Below are positions 1-6,483 of a stretch of DNA of 13,783 nt, one piece after another (position 1 is the first letter of the stretch; each line of letters opens with the position of its first letter). The translations under genes were made by a program, and so were the position numbers. Source of the stretch: Balneolaceae bacterium SMO_bin1 (GTDB lineage: Bacteria; Bacteroidota; Rhodothermia; Balneolales; Balneolaceae); assembly GCA_003123965.1 (NCBI GenBank), contig NNSL01000454.1:1-13783 (forward strand). Direction: 5' to 3'. The notes beneath the pieces are model-generated. The model was given only the letters and a program-made list of their open reading frames with translations. It was not told the origin of the DNA and made no database searches.

Positions 1-2
1 GA

Positions 3-389
3 CTGGACTATGGATCGGGCACGGGACCGGTGGCCGCCAAGCTGTTGCGGGAGGATGAATACTACATTACCACGTATGATCCGTATTTCGATAAAGATCC
101 CACGGCAATGCAGACGATTTACGATTTTATTATTTCGAGTGAGGTGATTGAGCATTTCCACAGCCCGGGCAAAGAGTTCCGGTTGCTAAAATCACTGCTG
201 ACACAAGGCGGACACCTTTATTGCATGACGCTGCGCTATTCCGATGACATCGATTTTGAGAACTGGCACTATGTGCACGACGAAACCCACGTTATTTTTT
301 ACCGTGAAGAAACAGCACGTTGGATAAAACGGGCCTATAACTTTTCAGGCCTGGAACTAAAAGACCGGTTGATTATTCTCCAAAAGTAA
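3..389 (+). CDS. Class I SAM-dependent methyltransferase, 5'-truncated by window edge
   Basis: This is the C-terminal 128 residues of a methyltransferase whose start lies before the window. The open frame runs in from base 3 and begins with LDYGSGTGP, the glycine-rich SAM-binding motif I, so the GTG at base 30 is not the start. Next come an acidic strand end (YDPYFD) and the post-motif segment YDFIISSEVIEHF typical of the Methyltransf_23/11 families. A GGHLYCMT strand and a conserved-looking FENWHYVHDETHV stretch follow. The latter is shared with a bacterial subfamily I remember as having NWHY..D.THV. The substrate cannot be read from the sequence. The gene ends with TAA and converges with yraN on the other strand, with only 24 bases between their stops. 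Family assignment is firm; function is unknown. Confidence 0.85.
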   Translation: MDYGSGTGPVAAKLLREDEYYITTYDPYFDKDPTAMQTIYDFIISSEVIEHFHSPGKEFRLLKSLLTQGGHLYCMTLRYSDDIDFENWHYVHDETHVIFYREETARWIKRAYNFSGLELKDRLIILQK

Positions 390-413
390 CAGCTACAGGG
401 GTCTTGGAAAGGC

Positions 414-789
414 TCACTGCCGATGGTAAAACGCGTGCTTGAAATGCTGAATATCGGGTGCTTCATTCTGTTTTTGAACGATCGCCACTACATCATATCG
501 CACGGGTGATCCATCCATTTTGCGCTCGTAAAGCCACGCTTCAGAAGCTTTGTATACCAGCATTTTTTTTCTTTTCGGTCACAAATTCGGCCGGCTCACC
601 GAAGGTGGTATTTTTGCGCATTTTTACCTCTACAAACACAATTGCGGTTTCATCGTATGCTACAATATCCACTTCTGCGCGCTCAAAAAAGTAATTTTGT
701 TCAAGTATGGTATATCCCTTTGATTCCAGGTAGGCGGCTGCTATTGCTTCGCCTTCGCTGCCTTTTTCTCGCGTGGTTTTACTACTCAT
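414..789 (-). pseudogene. yraN: YraN family (UPF0102) endonuclease-like protein, frameshifted in an A8 run
   Basis: YraN proteins are small restriction-endonuclease-fold proteins of about 120 residues with an undefined role in DNA processing. The frame opening at ATG 789 gives GSEGEAIAAAYLESKGY, then AEVDIVAYD and VFVEVKMR, the E-D-ExK-type core of the family. It stops at 541 after 82 residues. The missing C-terminus sits in the next frame, where YKASEAWLYER, PVRYDVVAIV and HFKHAF match the family's usual ending (RFDVVAI and a terminal AF) before a TGA at 414. The switch falls at eight A residues on the coding strand (bases 570-563). Removing one A joins both halves into about 124 residues, the expected length. 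The start overlaps the stop of the upstream regulator by 8 bases. The break could be real decay, slippage or a homopolymer sequencing error; no catalytic residue is lost. Confidence 0.85.
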
Positions 790-1378
790 CGTCGTTGGTT
801 TGAGAGTCATTTTTAAGCCGGCCTTTTATATTTTCTTTCATTTCAGCCAGCTTTACGAGCTGTTTTAAAAACTTCAGGTTTTTCTTGGTGATGTACGGCA
901 ACATGGCATCGATAAAGCGCTCAAACATTTCAAGGAATTCAATAAAATTCTCAATGCGTTCCCTGAACTCCTCTTCCTCGGCGGTCATCTCGCGCCCGGC
1001 CTCAAAACTTTCCAAACATTCTTCAAGGTTGGCACGAATGGGAGCTACTTCGCGCTGCTGCCGTTCGCCAATAATTTTAGACACAATCGACCAAACGTCT
1101 TTTTCAGCTGTGTAGTAGTCTTTGCGTTTTCCTTCAAACTGAATTTTATGCGCCAGCTCCCACTGTACTAAATTGCGCAGGTTCATGTTGGCATTGCCCC
1201 GGCTGATGTCCAGTCGCTGCATAATGGTATCGGTATCCAAAGGTTCGGCCTCTGCATATAGCAGCGCATGAATTTGGGCCATGGTTTTGTTGATGCCCCA
1301 GGCCGAAGCCATTTCACCCCAGAGCAGAATAAACTGCTCAAGCGCTTCTTCGTGCGATTTGGATCGTTGTTCACTCAC
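782..1378 (-). CDS. GbsR/MarR-family winged-helix transcriptional regulator
   Basis: This is a 198-residue DNA-binding protein. Residues about 10-30 (EEALEQFILLWGEMASAWGINKT) and 31-100 form the N-terminal helix and winged helix. The segment LDTDTIMQRLDISRGNANMNLRNLVQW gives the helix-turn-helix, and KRKDYYTAEKDVW the wing. This matches the GbsR (COG1510) branch of MarR regulators. The C-terminal half is an acidic helical region rich in E, F and M, probably for dimerisation. I chose GTG 1378, 10 bases after the FmdB stop. The frame stays open to an ATG at 1495, but those 39 extra residues would overlap fmdB and are a basic low-complexity string without family likeness. It is co-directional with fmdB upstream and yraN downstream. 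The effector is unknown; GbsR itself responds to choline in Bacillus, but no glycine-betaine genes are seen here. Confidence 0.8.
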   Translation of the reverse strand: MSEQRSKSHEEALEQFILLWGEMASAWGINKTMAQIHALLYAEAEPLDTDTIMQRLDISRGNANMNLRNLVQWELAHKIQFEGKRKDYYTAEKDVWSIVSKIIGERQQREVAPIRANLEECLESFEAGREMTAEEEEFRERIENFIEFLEMFERFIDAMLPYITKKNLKFLKQLVKLAEMKENIKGRLKNDSQTNDDE

Positions 1379-1388
1379 ATTGGCAGAA

Positions 1389-1673
1389 CTAGGAAGCTTG
1401 CGTTTCCTTCTTTTTGGCCGACGTTTTTTTCTTGCCGTTTGATGAATCTGTAGTGCCGTTGTTTTTCTCGGCTTTTGCTTTTTGCTTGCGGTCATTGTCT
1501 TTGTAGTCGGTAACGTACCATCCGTCGCCTTTGTATACCACGCCCCCGCCGCCGGTAATTACGCGCTTAACTTTCTGCCCGGTTTCGGGGCATTTCTCCA
1601 AGGCATCGTCGTTAATACTTTGCCGAATTTCAAAAGTAGTTCCGTCTTCTCGTTTGTATTCGTATGTAGGCAT
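1389..1673 (-). CDS. FmdB-like small protein with degenerate zinc ribbon
   Basis: This 94-residue protein opens with MPTYEYKREDGTTFE, the signature start of the FmdB/Zn-ribbon_8 family (normally MPTYEYrC..CG..FE). It continues with KCPETGQKVKRVI and GGGGVVYKGDGWYVTDY, both standard family segments. The usual four zinc cysteines are almost absent: the first CxxC is replaced by REDG and the second is CPET, leaving only Cys28. The protein therefore probably does not bind zinc as classical members do. Residues about 60-94 are a lysine-rich, likely disordered tail (KKKTSAKKKE). It is the first gene of a likely three-gene unit with the GbsR-type regulator and yraN. A palindrome lies upstream of the start. 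Family assignment is firm; the cellular role of FmdB-like proteins is poorly known. Confidence 0.87.
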   Translation of the reverse strand: MPTYEYKREDGTTFEIRQSINDDALEKCPETGQKVKRVITGGGGVVYKGDGWYVTDYKDNDRKQKAKAEKNNGTTDSSNGKKKTSAKKKETQAS

Positions 1674-1700
1674 AATAAGCTAAAGAATATTGTTAAAATT

Positions 1701-1737
1701 CATCGGCGATAATTGCACAAATTGTGCCAAACCGATG
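1701..1737. promoter_or_regulatory. Nested inverted repeat between aspC and fmdB
   Basis: A perfect palindrome GCACAA-A-TTGTGC (1715-1727) lies inside a second inverted pair, CATCGG (1701-1706) and CCGATG (1732-1737). It sits 28 to 64 bases upstream of the fmdB start, a good place for an operator, and the neighbouring regulator could be the ligand-binding partner. As RNA, the outer 6-bp stem could also form downstream of the aminotransferase stop, but no U-tract follows, so a standard terminator is less likely. Confidence 0.4.
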
Positions 1738-1753
1738 CAGGTGTATTAAATTT

Positions 1754-1766
1754 GCAGTGGTACTGC
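1754..1766 (-). other. Short hairpin just after the aminotransferase stop
   Basis: Two bases after the TAA of the minus-strand aminotransferase gene is a perfect 5-3-5 inverted repeat, GCAGT-ACC-ACTGC, followed on the minus strand by AAATTTAAT. The stem is short and the U-tract poor. It may aid 3'-end formation or mRNA stability, but it is not a convincing intrinsic terminator. Confidence 0.25.
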
Positions 1767-1768
1767 CG

Positions 1769-2962
1769 TTATTGCAGCTTTGATAATCCGTTTTGCAACC
1801 GCTTCATTCCTTCTTGCAAATCATCCATGGATGAAGCATAACTAAGGCGTAAACCCTCGGGTTCGCCGAAAGCATCTCCCGGCACGGCTGCCAGCCCGGC
1901 TTCTTCGAGCAGGTACATACAGAGGTCCGTGCTATCAGTAATAGTATCACCCTTTGGCGATTTTTTATCAAGGTGAGCCGATATATTGGGGAACACATAA
2001 AAAGCCCCTTGAGGGTTAAAACACTGAACGCCTTCCATGTCATTGAGCGCCTTTACGATGTAATTGCGCCGTTTCTTGAAATCATCGCGCATGGCATGTA
2101 CGGTCGAGAGATCGTTTTTATAGGCCGCTTCGCCCGCTTTTTGTGATATCGAAGAGGGCGCCGAGGTTTCCTGGCTTTGAATTTTAGCTACTGCATCGGC
2201 AATATTTTGCGGCGCAGCCAAATACCCGAGTCGCCAGCCCGTCATAGCAAATCCTTTCGAAAAGCCGTTAATTACTACTGTGCGATCATACAGGTCAGGA
2301 GCTGCTTCTAAAATACCTGCATGTTCGCCTTCAAAAACAATGTATTCGTAAATCTCATCGGAGATAATGCACACATCGGGGTACTTGCTAAGTACATCGC
2401 CGAGTGCTCCAAGTTCACTTTTAGTATAACAGGCGCCGGTTGGATTAGACGGCGAGCAGAGCATAAATACTTTCGTTTGATCGGTGATGGCATCGTCCAG
2501 TTCAGCGGGCGTAATTTTGTAGTTATTTTCAAAGGAGGTGCGCACTACGTTGGGCGTGCCGCCGGCCAGTTTTGCCATCTCGGTGTATGAAACCCAGTGC
2601 GGGGCCGGAATAATAACTTCATCTCCGTCATCAACCAGTGCCAGCATGCTGAAACCAAGTGCCTGCTTGGCCCCATTAGTGCACACAATTTGTGATGGTT
2701 CGTAGTTAAGCCCGTTATCGCGGCGCAGCTTATCGCAGACGGCCTGCCGCAGTTCGGGGGTGCCGGTATTCATAGTGTAGTTGTGAAATCCGGCATTAAT
2801 AGCATCAATCGCGGCCTCGCAAATATGATCCGGGGTGCGGAAATCGGGTTCACCCGCGCTGAGCGAAATGATGGATTTGCCCTGCCGGCTTAATTCTTTG
2901 GCCTTCGCAGATATAGCTAGCGTCTCGGATGGCGCCACCGACTGTGCACGTTTTGAAATCAT
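1769..2962 (-). CDS. aspC: Aspartate aminotransferase (class I, PLP-dependent)
   Basis: This 397-residue cytoplasmic enzyme transfers the amino group between aspartate or a related amino acid and 2-oxoglutarate, using pyridoxal phosphate. The complete fold-type I signature is present: LSAGEPDF (34-41), NYTMNTGTPELR (61-72), PSNPTGACY (171-179, with the cofactor-contacting Asn173), SDEIYEY (201-207, with Asp202 and Tyr205), Schiff-base Lys236 in NGFSKGFAMTGWRLGY, and LRLSYA (371-376) whose Arg372 binds the substrate carboxylate. Length and motifs fit the Thermus/Bacillus-type (Ib) aspartate aminotransferases. Some members also accept prephenate, so exact substrate range cannot be set from sequence. 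The gene follows coaD on the same strand after a 114-base gap and probably has its own promoter there. The ATG has no Shine-Dalgarno sequence. Family identity is very secure; the symbol is a best guess within the subgroup. Confidence 0.9.
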   Translation of the reverse strand: MISKRAQSVAPSETLAISAKAKELSRQGKSIISLSAGEPDFRTPDHICEAAIDAINAGFHNYTMNTGTPELRQAVCDKLRRDNGLNYEPSQIVCTNGAKQALGFSMLALVDDGDEVIIPAPHWVSYTEMAKLAGGTPNVVRTSFENNYKITPAELDDAITDQTKVFMLCSPSNPTGACYTKSELGALGDVLSKYPDVCIISDEIYEYIVFEGEHAGILEAAPDLYDRTVVINGFSKGFAMTGWRLGYLAAPQNIADAVAKIQSQETSAPSSISQKAGEAAYKNDLSTVHAMRDDFKKRRNYIVKALNDMEGVQCFNPQGAFYVFPNISAHLDKKSPKGDTITDSTDLCMYLLEEAGLAAVPGDAFGEPEGLRLSYASSMDDLQEGMKRLQNGLSKLQ

Positions 2963-2986
2963 AACAACTAAACTAAAAAATTACGG

Positions 2987-2992
2987 CTTATA
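2987..2992 (-). promoter_or_regulatory. Possible -10 element upstream of the aminotransferase gene
   Basis: The minus strand reads TATAAG here, 24 bases before the aminotransferase ATG, in an A/T-rich leader that would give a 5' UTR of under 20 bases. No good -35 is visible at the usual spacing (GTTTTA at 17 bases is weak). The call rests on one hexamer and position only. Confidence 0.2.
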
Positions 2993-3049
2993 CGAAAGCT
3001 GAAAATAGGTAAAACAGCGCGATATTTCTAAAGATCACTTATGTAAATT

Positions 3050-3077
3050 CTTCAAATGAAGGCTGTTAGAGTCTAAC
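3050..3077 (-). other. Two adjacent inverted repeats at the coaD 3' end
   Basis: GTTAGA-G-TCTAAC (3065-3077) is a perfect palindrome touching the coaD stop codon, and CTTCA-AA-TGAAG (3050-3061) follows 3 bases further on the minus strand. Together they occupy the start of the coaD-aminotransferase gap. No U-run follows, so these are candidate protein-binding sites or weak 3' hairpins rather than a clear terminator. Confidence 0.25.
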
Positions 3078-3580
3078 TAGGAATCTTCAGGAGGATTCAT
3101 TTTTAGTTTCAGTGCTTCGGCCACATGGTTGGGCACAAACGAGGATAAGTCGCCGCCCCAGGCCGCTACTTCTTTAACCAGCGAAGCAGAGATGAAGGTC
3201 AGCTGCTCGTTGGGCATCAGAAACACGGTATCTACGCTGGGTGCAAGCCGGCGGTTGGTGAGGGCCATGCGAAATTCGTATTCGAAATCGGAAATTTGCC
3301 GCACGCCCCGGATTAGGGTCTGGGCGTTTTTTTCTTTGGCAAAATCCACAAGCAAGCCTTCAAATTGCTCTACCTGCACATTTTCAGCCCACTTCTTTTC
3401 TTTCAAGCATTCGCGCAGCAGCTCTTCGCGCTCATCGCCCGTAAATACCGCTTCTTTTCTGCTGTTAATGGCGATAGTCACAATCACGGTATCAAAAAGT
3501 TCGGTGGCCCGCTGCAGTATATCGAGATGCCCAAATGTTATGGGATCGAATGAACCGGGATAAAGTGCAAGAGTTTTCAT
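3077..3580 (-). CDS. coaD: Phosphopantetheine adenylyltransferase (CoaD)
   Basis: CoaD catalyses the fourth step of coenzyme A synthesis, joining ATP and 4'-phosphopantetheine to give dephospho-CoA and pyrophosphate in the cytoplasm. The 167-residue product has the usual length and all hallmarks. These are YPGSFDPITFGHLD at 7-20 with the nucleotidyltransferase (T/H)xGH motif (His18), the LIRGVRQISDFEYE segment, PNEQLTFISASLVKE near residue 135, and an ending VAEALKLK. ISAS replaces the more common ISSS, a mild change. I chose ATG 3580; an in-frame ATG at 3634 would add 18 unrelated residues and run into the protease gene. It is the third gene of a run with rsmD and a matrixin-like protease, 22 bases behind the latter. 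rsmD-coaD linkage is widespread in bacteria. Confidence 0.96.
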   Translation of the reverse strand: MKTLALYPGSFDPITFGHLDILQRATELFDTVIVTIAINSRKEAVFTGDEREELLRECLKEKKWAENVQVEQFEGLLVDFAKEKNAQTLIRGVRQISDFEYEFRMALTNRRLAPSVDTVFLMPNEQLTFISASLVKEVAAWGGDLSSFVPNHVAEALKLKMNPPEDS

Positions 3581-3602
3581 GTGAATAAATTTTATTATCA
3601 GT

Positions 3603-4460
3603 CTAATTTTCGCACCGGGCTTCCAGGGCCGCAATGTCTTGGGCGGTAAGGGCCAGGCGCTCCGTGGGCTGATCTTGCATAAGATAATACATTACCGACT
3701 CCGAATTTTGGACATGTTCAAGGCCCAGCGCGTGCCCCATTTCATGTGCCAGCACCAGCTGCAGCTCCGCATGGTCTTCGTACCCGTAGATATTGATATT
3801 CTTCCCTTCGGCAGTTTCCTGGTAATCCCCTTGGTTAAATTTGCGCAGTGAACCATACTCCTCGTTGTAGGCATCAACCATTTCAGAAATCCGGGTGGAA
3901 ATGTTGTTTAGTTCCTGAATGTGCCGGTTAATCATTTCCGTTTTTGCATTCAGTGCGGCTTCTTTTTGCCGAATCTGATTTATAAGCCGTTTGGCTTTGG
4001 AGCGTGACCGGCCATTGCTCGGTAAGTCGCGAAAATCGCTAACCAAAGCTTCGTATTCATTTTTTAGCTCTTGGTGATCTTCTTTTATTCGCTCAAGTGC
4101 TCGTTCTTTGTGCCGGTACGAGGTTTTTTGCGCATTTATCTTAACCGAGGCCGCCCGCTCTTTATTTATGAATCGCTGCTGTTCACCAAATACCAGGTTT
4201 ACGGCAATGCTTCCAGTTTCGCTATACTTGAAAAGGTTTTTATTAACGGCTCCCGACCATACCGTATCAACTTGTTGAAGTATCTTTTTTAATTCTTCTT
4301 CGCTGATGTTATACACTGAGCTTACCGTGCCTATTTTGTAAGTGATGGCTTCGCTGCACGGCTCGGGAAAAGCTGATTGTAGCTGCTTGCTAACATCAAT
4401 GCTGAGGAAAATAAAGCTAATAAAGCCAACTACGAGCAAGAAACCGATTACTTTCTTCAT
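3603..4460 (-). CDS. Matrixin-like zinc metalloprotease with internal coiled coil
   Basis: This 285-residue protein begins with a hydrophobic segment (residues 5-21) after MKK, a signal peptide or N-terminal anchor without a lipobox, so it should act outside the cytoplasmic membrane. Residues 35-95 resemble the N-terminal part of M10 catalytic domains: ITYKIGTVSSVYNIS, a helix ending in VW, then SIAVNLVF. Residues about 97-205 are a charged heptad-like region (KERALERIKEDHQELKNEYEA and a second arm up to NISTRISEM), suggesting an antiparallel coiled coil. The zinc site HEMGHALGLEH (239-249: His239, Glu240, His243, His249) and a Met-turn SVMYY (255-259) follow, so the active site looks intact. 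It lies 16 bases after rsmD and 22 before coaD, giving a probable three-gene operon. The substrate is unknown. Metzincin assignment is firm, the M10/matrixin subfamily likely. Confidence 0.85.
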   Translation of the reverse strand: MKKVIGFLLVVGFISFIFLSIDVSKQLQSAFPEPCSEAITYKIGTVSSVYNISEEELKKILQQVDTVWSGAVNKNLFKYSETGSIAVNLVFGEQQRFINKERAASVKINAQKTSYRHKERALERIKEDHQELKNEYEALVSDFRDLPSNGRSRSKAKRLINQIRQKEAALNAKTEMINRHIQELNNISTRISEMVDAYNEEYGSLRKFNQGDYQETAEGKNINIYGYEDHAELQLVLAHEMGHALGLEHVQNSESVMYYLMQDQPTERLALTAQDIAALEARCEN

Positions 4461-4476
4461 ATGGCGGTCTGTTTGG

Positions 4477-5037
4477 TTAGCTCTTGTCTTCAGTAACAGG
4501 TTGCCCCTGAAAAAAACTAATTAAAGTCCGCCCATACTTTTTCTCAAACAACAGATGCGGATGATCGCGAAAATCGTGGCGTTTATTATGCTCAAAAACG
4601 AGCCAGCCATGATCTTTAAGCCAGCCGCCGGTAAGTACGGCCTCCACAATTCCTTCAACATTGCGATAGGTATAGGGGGGATCGGAAAAAATGATGTCGT
4701 ACGGCACAGCCGGGCCCTGCAGAAAATTTTCCACGTCGAGCAGAGCGGTGCGAACCTGGGCATCAACACCAAATTCTTGGGCTGTTTCTTCAATGTACTG
4801 CAGATTGCGACGTTCCTGATCTACAAAAAGGACGTTTTTGGCGCCGCGCGAAAGTGCTTCGAATCCTAGATTACCCGATCCGGCAAAAAGATCGAGCACG
4901 GTGCAGTTTTGAATGTACCGCCGGCTGTCCATCACCGAAAATAGCCCTTCCTTTACGCGATCGGTGGTAGGGCGTACATCAAGCGAGCTGGGAATTTCTA
5001 TTTTACGGCCTTTTAAAATGCCGGTTATTATGCGCAT
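4477..5037 (-). CDS. rsmD: 16S rRNA (guanine966-N2)-methyltransferase RsmD
   Basis: RsmD methylates the N2 of G966 in 16S rRNA on the small subunit. The 186-residue product has the family start MRIITGILKGRKI, the RPTTDRVKEGLFSV segment (22-35), SAM motif I as LDLFAGSGNLGFEALSRGA (48-66), the acidic VDQE after the second strand, and the catalytic motif IV DPPY at 119-122, which is typical of exocyclic amino-group methyltransferases. The C-terminus ends in the usual YGRTLISFF strand. The ATG 5037 start is fixed by the family N-terminus and has an A/T-rich leader without a Shine-Dalgarno sequence. It heads the run rsmD-protease-coaD; the gene upstream (5988-5131) points the same way across a 93-base gap, so the two could be cotranscribed or separately driven. 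Confidence 0.95.
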   Translation of the reverse strand: MRIITGILKGRKIEIPSSLDVRPTTDRVKEGLFSVMDSRRYIQNCTVLDLFAGSGNLGFEALSRGAKNVLFVDQERRNLQYIEETAQEFGVDAQVRTALLDVENFLQGPAVPYDIIFSDPPYTYRNVEGIVEAVLTGGWLKDHGWLVFEHNKRHDFRDHPHLLFEKKYGRTLISFFQGQPVTEDKS

Positions 5038-5130
5038 AGTGGTTATAAAATTTATTTGCGTTCCTTAAAAGTATGAGCTGAGCGCTAAATTGCAAGATAA
5101 ACAAAATGCTGGTTTGGTGATGGTTAACCG

Positions 5131-5988
5131 CTAGAGAAGGGCCAGCATGATGGCCGGAAACGCCAATTCAAGATCAAATCCATAGGTTTTTTCATCAGCC
5201 TGCACCTGCATTTTCTCGAGAGAGTCCATCTTGGTAATGGTTCCGGCGTCGTCCCAGAAGGGCTGCAGAATTTCGATGATGTGATACGCATTTTGGCCGA
5301 ATACCTGAATTTGCTCGTGCAGCCCTTGCAGCCAAGGCAGATTTTGGGCCTGCTGCAGCCATAAGTAGGGCAGGTCGTCGGGGTGGTCAAATTCAATGAA
5401 GGTAGCCCCGCGCAGCTTGCCTAAGATATATGAACTAACTGAAATACAGTTGCCAAAAGCACCAATGGTTAAGAACGAGCCGCCCGGATTGACATGCTCA
5501 ACCCATTTGCTACCAATTTCAAACGCACTGCTGAATTCGACGCCGTTGTAACCGGAGCTCAATGATTGAAATCCTTTGAGGGTAGATTCGGTGCGCAGGC
5601 GGAGGAGCTTAAAATTATCTTTGCTGAGGCTGTGCCACGAAGGCGCTATTTGCTTGCGCTCCATGCCATTCATCAAAATATTAATATAGTCTTCACGCTC
5701 GTCGGCATCATCACAGGCCAATTTTGGCAACATGGCCCAGCATTCGGCGTTGGGCGGGAGCAGCAAGCGAAGCTGGTCTACCTGAAATTGCTCGGAGAGT
5801 GAAGAAATGCTGCTCTGGAGGCCGGCCATATGGCTTTGGTCATTATTGATCAAAGCCGCGGGTACATCAAAGTTGAAATCGATAGCACCGATACGGCTCA
5901 ATTCAGGGTATCGGTCCCGCCTTTGCGCAGCATAGAAAAGCTGATTGCCGAAAAAACAAAGTCCAAGACTGGTGTCATTTTCCGGCAT
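5131..5988 (-). CDS. Unrecognised protein, PilM/ASKHA-like outline, upstream of rsmD
   Basis: I do not recognise this 285-residue protein by sequence. It has no signal peptide or membrane span. It begins DTSLGLCFFGNQLFYAAQRR...ELSRIGAIDF, which resembles the opening strand-turn-strand and following hairpin of actin-like ATPases such as PilM. A segment QLRLLLPPNAECWAMLPKL follows, then GGSFLTIGAFGNCISVSSYILGKL (169-192), which has the look of the second phosphate-loop strand pair. The end, FDLELAFPAIMLALL, resembles PilM's closing helix. Canonical phosphate-binding residues (DxG) are not preserved, so nucleotide binding is doubtful. From memory, many Bacteroidota have a DUF3822 protein of this size and fold class directly before rsmD; this may be its divergent counterpart. 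It starts 6 bases after the upstream membrane-anchored gene, so the two are likely cotranslated. Fold and role are inference. Confidence 0.7.
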   Translation of the reverse strand: MPENDTSLGLCFFGNQLFYAAQRRDRYPELSRIGAIDFNFDVPAALINNDQSHMAGLQSSISSLSEQFQVDQLRLLLPPNAECWAMLPKLACDDADEREDYINILMNGMERKQIAPSWHSLSKDNFKLLRLRTESTLKGFQSLSSGYNGVEFSSAFEIGSKWVEHVNPGGSFLTIGAFGNCISVSSYILGKLRGATFIEFDHPDDLPYLWLQQAQNLPWLQGLHEQIQVFGQNAYHIIEILQPFWDDAGTITKMDSLEKMQVQADEKTYGFDLELAFPAIMLALL

Positions 5989-5994
5989 GAATCA

Positions 5995-6483
5995 TTATCT
6001 CCAGCTTGGGGCGTTAAGTAGGTTTGCTCGTTCAAGGCTGCCGATTCGATCGTCGTATGTAGTATCGGGATCGGCCAGCAGGTACAGCGGTGGATTTATG
6101 GTATCATTAAGCGTGTACTCAAACCGCTGGTGCGGCGGGCGTGGTGAATAGATCAGTGAATCGAGCTTGAAGGTGTAATTGATTTCCGGGTGATCCTGGA
6201 AAAAGGAGTCGCGCTGGGCAACCATCATAGAATCATTACGGACAAACTGCATCAAACTGTCGAGACCGCCTTCGGTTGGAGGAAAGGTATCGTATTCTCT
6301 TTCATATTGCACGAGTGCATCGCGAACTTGTGTCATGTTGGTGCGTACACGCTCAATCATTTCCTGGCGCTGTTCAACTATTTCATATGGCTCAACAATA
6401 GAACGGTACAGAAACCATCCAAGTACAACAATCACAACGCCAAGAACAATAGTTATTATGTTATTTCGGGTTTCAACAGTCAT
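5995..6483 (-). CDS. Single-pass membrane protein with coiled coil, pseudopilin- or PilO-like
   Basis: This 162-residue protein has one strongly hydrophobic helix at residues 9-27 (IITIVLGVVIVVLGWFL) after a short charged N-terminus, then a charged helix (EPYEIVEQRQEMIERVRTNMTQVRDALVQYE, about 31-61). Next is YDTFPPTEGGLDSL, close in pattern to the YPTTEQGLxAL loop of the GspG major pseudopilin. The remaining outward domain is rich in prolines and aromatics and ends DPDTTYDDRIGSLERANLL. The anchor-plus-coil layout also resembles PilO. No Gly-Phe-Thr-x-x-Glu prepilin cleavage site is seen, so if pilin-related it is not processed in the classical way. I chose ATG 6483; an ATG at 6561 would add 26 residues with no family logic. 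It is 6 bases upstream of the PilM-like gene. Function unknown. Confidence 0.7.
   Translation of the reverse strand: MTVETRNNIITIVLGVVIVVLGWFLYRSIVEPYEIVEQRQEMIERVRTNMTQVRDALVQYEREYDTFPPTEGGLDSLMQFVRNDSMMVAQRDSFFQDHPEINYTFKLDSLIYSPRPPHQRFEYTLNDTINPPLYLLADPDTTYDDRIGSLERANLLNAPSWR

Noticed and set aside
1379..1495. Upstream extension of the GbsR-type regulator to ATG 1495
   Set aside because: The extra 39 residues overlap the fmdB 3' end in another frame, are a basic repeat-like string, and have no match to the family start. GTG 1378 just after the fmdB stop is more economical.
782..1495. Type of toxin-antitoxin or defence cluster around the regulator, FmdB-like protein and YraN
   Set aside because: YraN is a nearly universal housekeeping family, FmdB-like proteins are widespread, and there is no toxin-like partner or mobile-element boundary.
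3581..3634. Longer CoaD starting at ATG 3634
   Set aside because: It would overlap the protease stop and add 18 residues before the invariant family start KTLALYPGSFDP.
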